NCBI GenBank assembly: GCA_036388295.1
Contig: DASVSC010000219.1
Coordinates: 1 to 11,766 of the forward strand
Reading direction: 5' to 3'
DNA from: RYN-431 sp036388295
GTDB lineage: Bacteria > Planctomycetota > Phycisphaerae > Tepidisphaerales > Tepidisphaeraceae
Length of the DNA stretch: 11,766 nucleotides
A program made the position numbers and the translations under genes. Positions 11,726-11,766 of the stretch are shown here, piece by piece (position 1 is the stretch's first letter; every line of letters starts with the position of its first letter). The notes beneath the pieces are model-generated. The model worked only from the letters and a program-made list of their open reading frames with translations. It ran no database searches and was not told where the DNA came from.

Positions 11726-11766
11726 GACGAATCCCACAAATCGAACGATCGCGTCGGCCCCGCACC

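Noticed and set aside
11234..11737. A 167-residue His/Ala-rich open frame antisense to the Met/Cys-rich gene.
   Set aside because: Its histidines are almost all CAT, the complement of ATG; in a genome this GC-rich, real His codons would mostly be CAC. It has no supporting start signal, while the plus-strand gene has a ribosome binding site and a promoter-like element.

Overview
The window is a GC-rich, moderately compact stretch of bacterial chromosome. Several features point towards Planctomycetota: long secreted glycoside hydrolases, many starts without a clear Shine-Dalgarno sequence, a small CII-like regulator sitting outside any phage, intergenic palindromes of the type GTAGGGCGGGC...GCCCGCCCTAC, and degenerate heptanucleotide arrays. 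This assignment is inferred from style; no marker gene settles it.

Layout. Positions 1-248 hold two palindromic elements and no gene. The left block is housekeeping-like: rsmA/ksgA (249-1100, minus), an intergenic repeat cluster (1108-1318), a secreted protein of unknown function (1324-2121, minus), a divergent CII-like DNA-binding protein (2171-2650, plus), and tRNA-Pro(GGG) at 2733-2807 with its own promoter and a strong hairpin behind it. After about 370 bases without a gene comes a carbohydrate locus: an AraC-family regulator (3234-4064, minus), divergent from a secreted GH62 alpha-L-arabinofuranosidase (4265-5371, plus), which is followed by a secreted GH43 enzyme with a C-terminal beta-sandwich domain (5600-7264, plus). 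Together these look like a small regulated unit that strips arabinose and xylose from arabinoxylan outside the cytoplasm.

Next is a full-length catalase-peroxidase gene, katG (7707-9986, minus). It lies between two 134-base direct repeats (7427-7560 and 10165-10298, about 84% identical by hand count), so it may sit in a mobile or recombination-built block. To the right, a 55-aa ORF with a strong ribosome binding site (10774-10941) and an XRE-family helix-turn-helix protein (10496-10765) form a tight minus-strand pair. Their starts face an AT-rich 304-base spacer, across which lies the most unusual gene here: a plus-strand protein of 159 residues (11246-11725) containing 48 Met and 23 Cys, with no His, Phe or Trp. 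It has a good ribosome binding site and a TATAAT element upstream. Its C-terminal two thirds look like two diverged copies of one Cys/Met module. I read it as a probable cytoplasmic soft-metal (copper(I)-type) binding or thiol/thioether buffering protein, possibly controlled by the divergent XRE protein. That function is inference. The window ends 41 bases after its stop codon.
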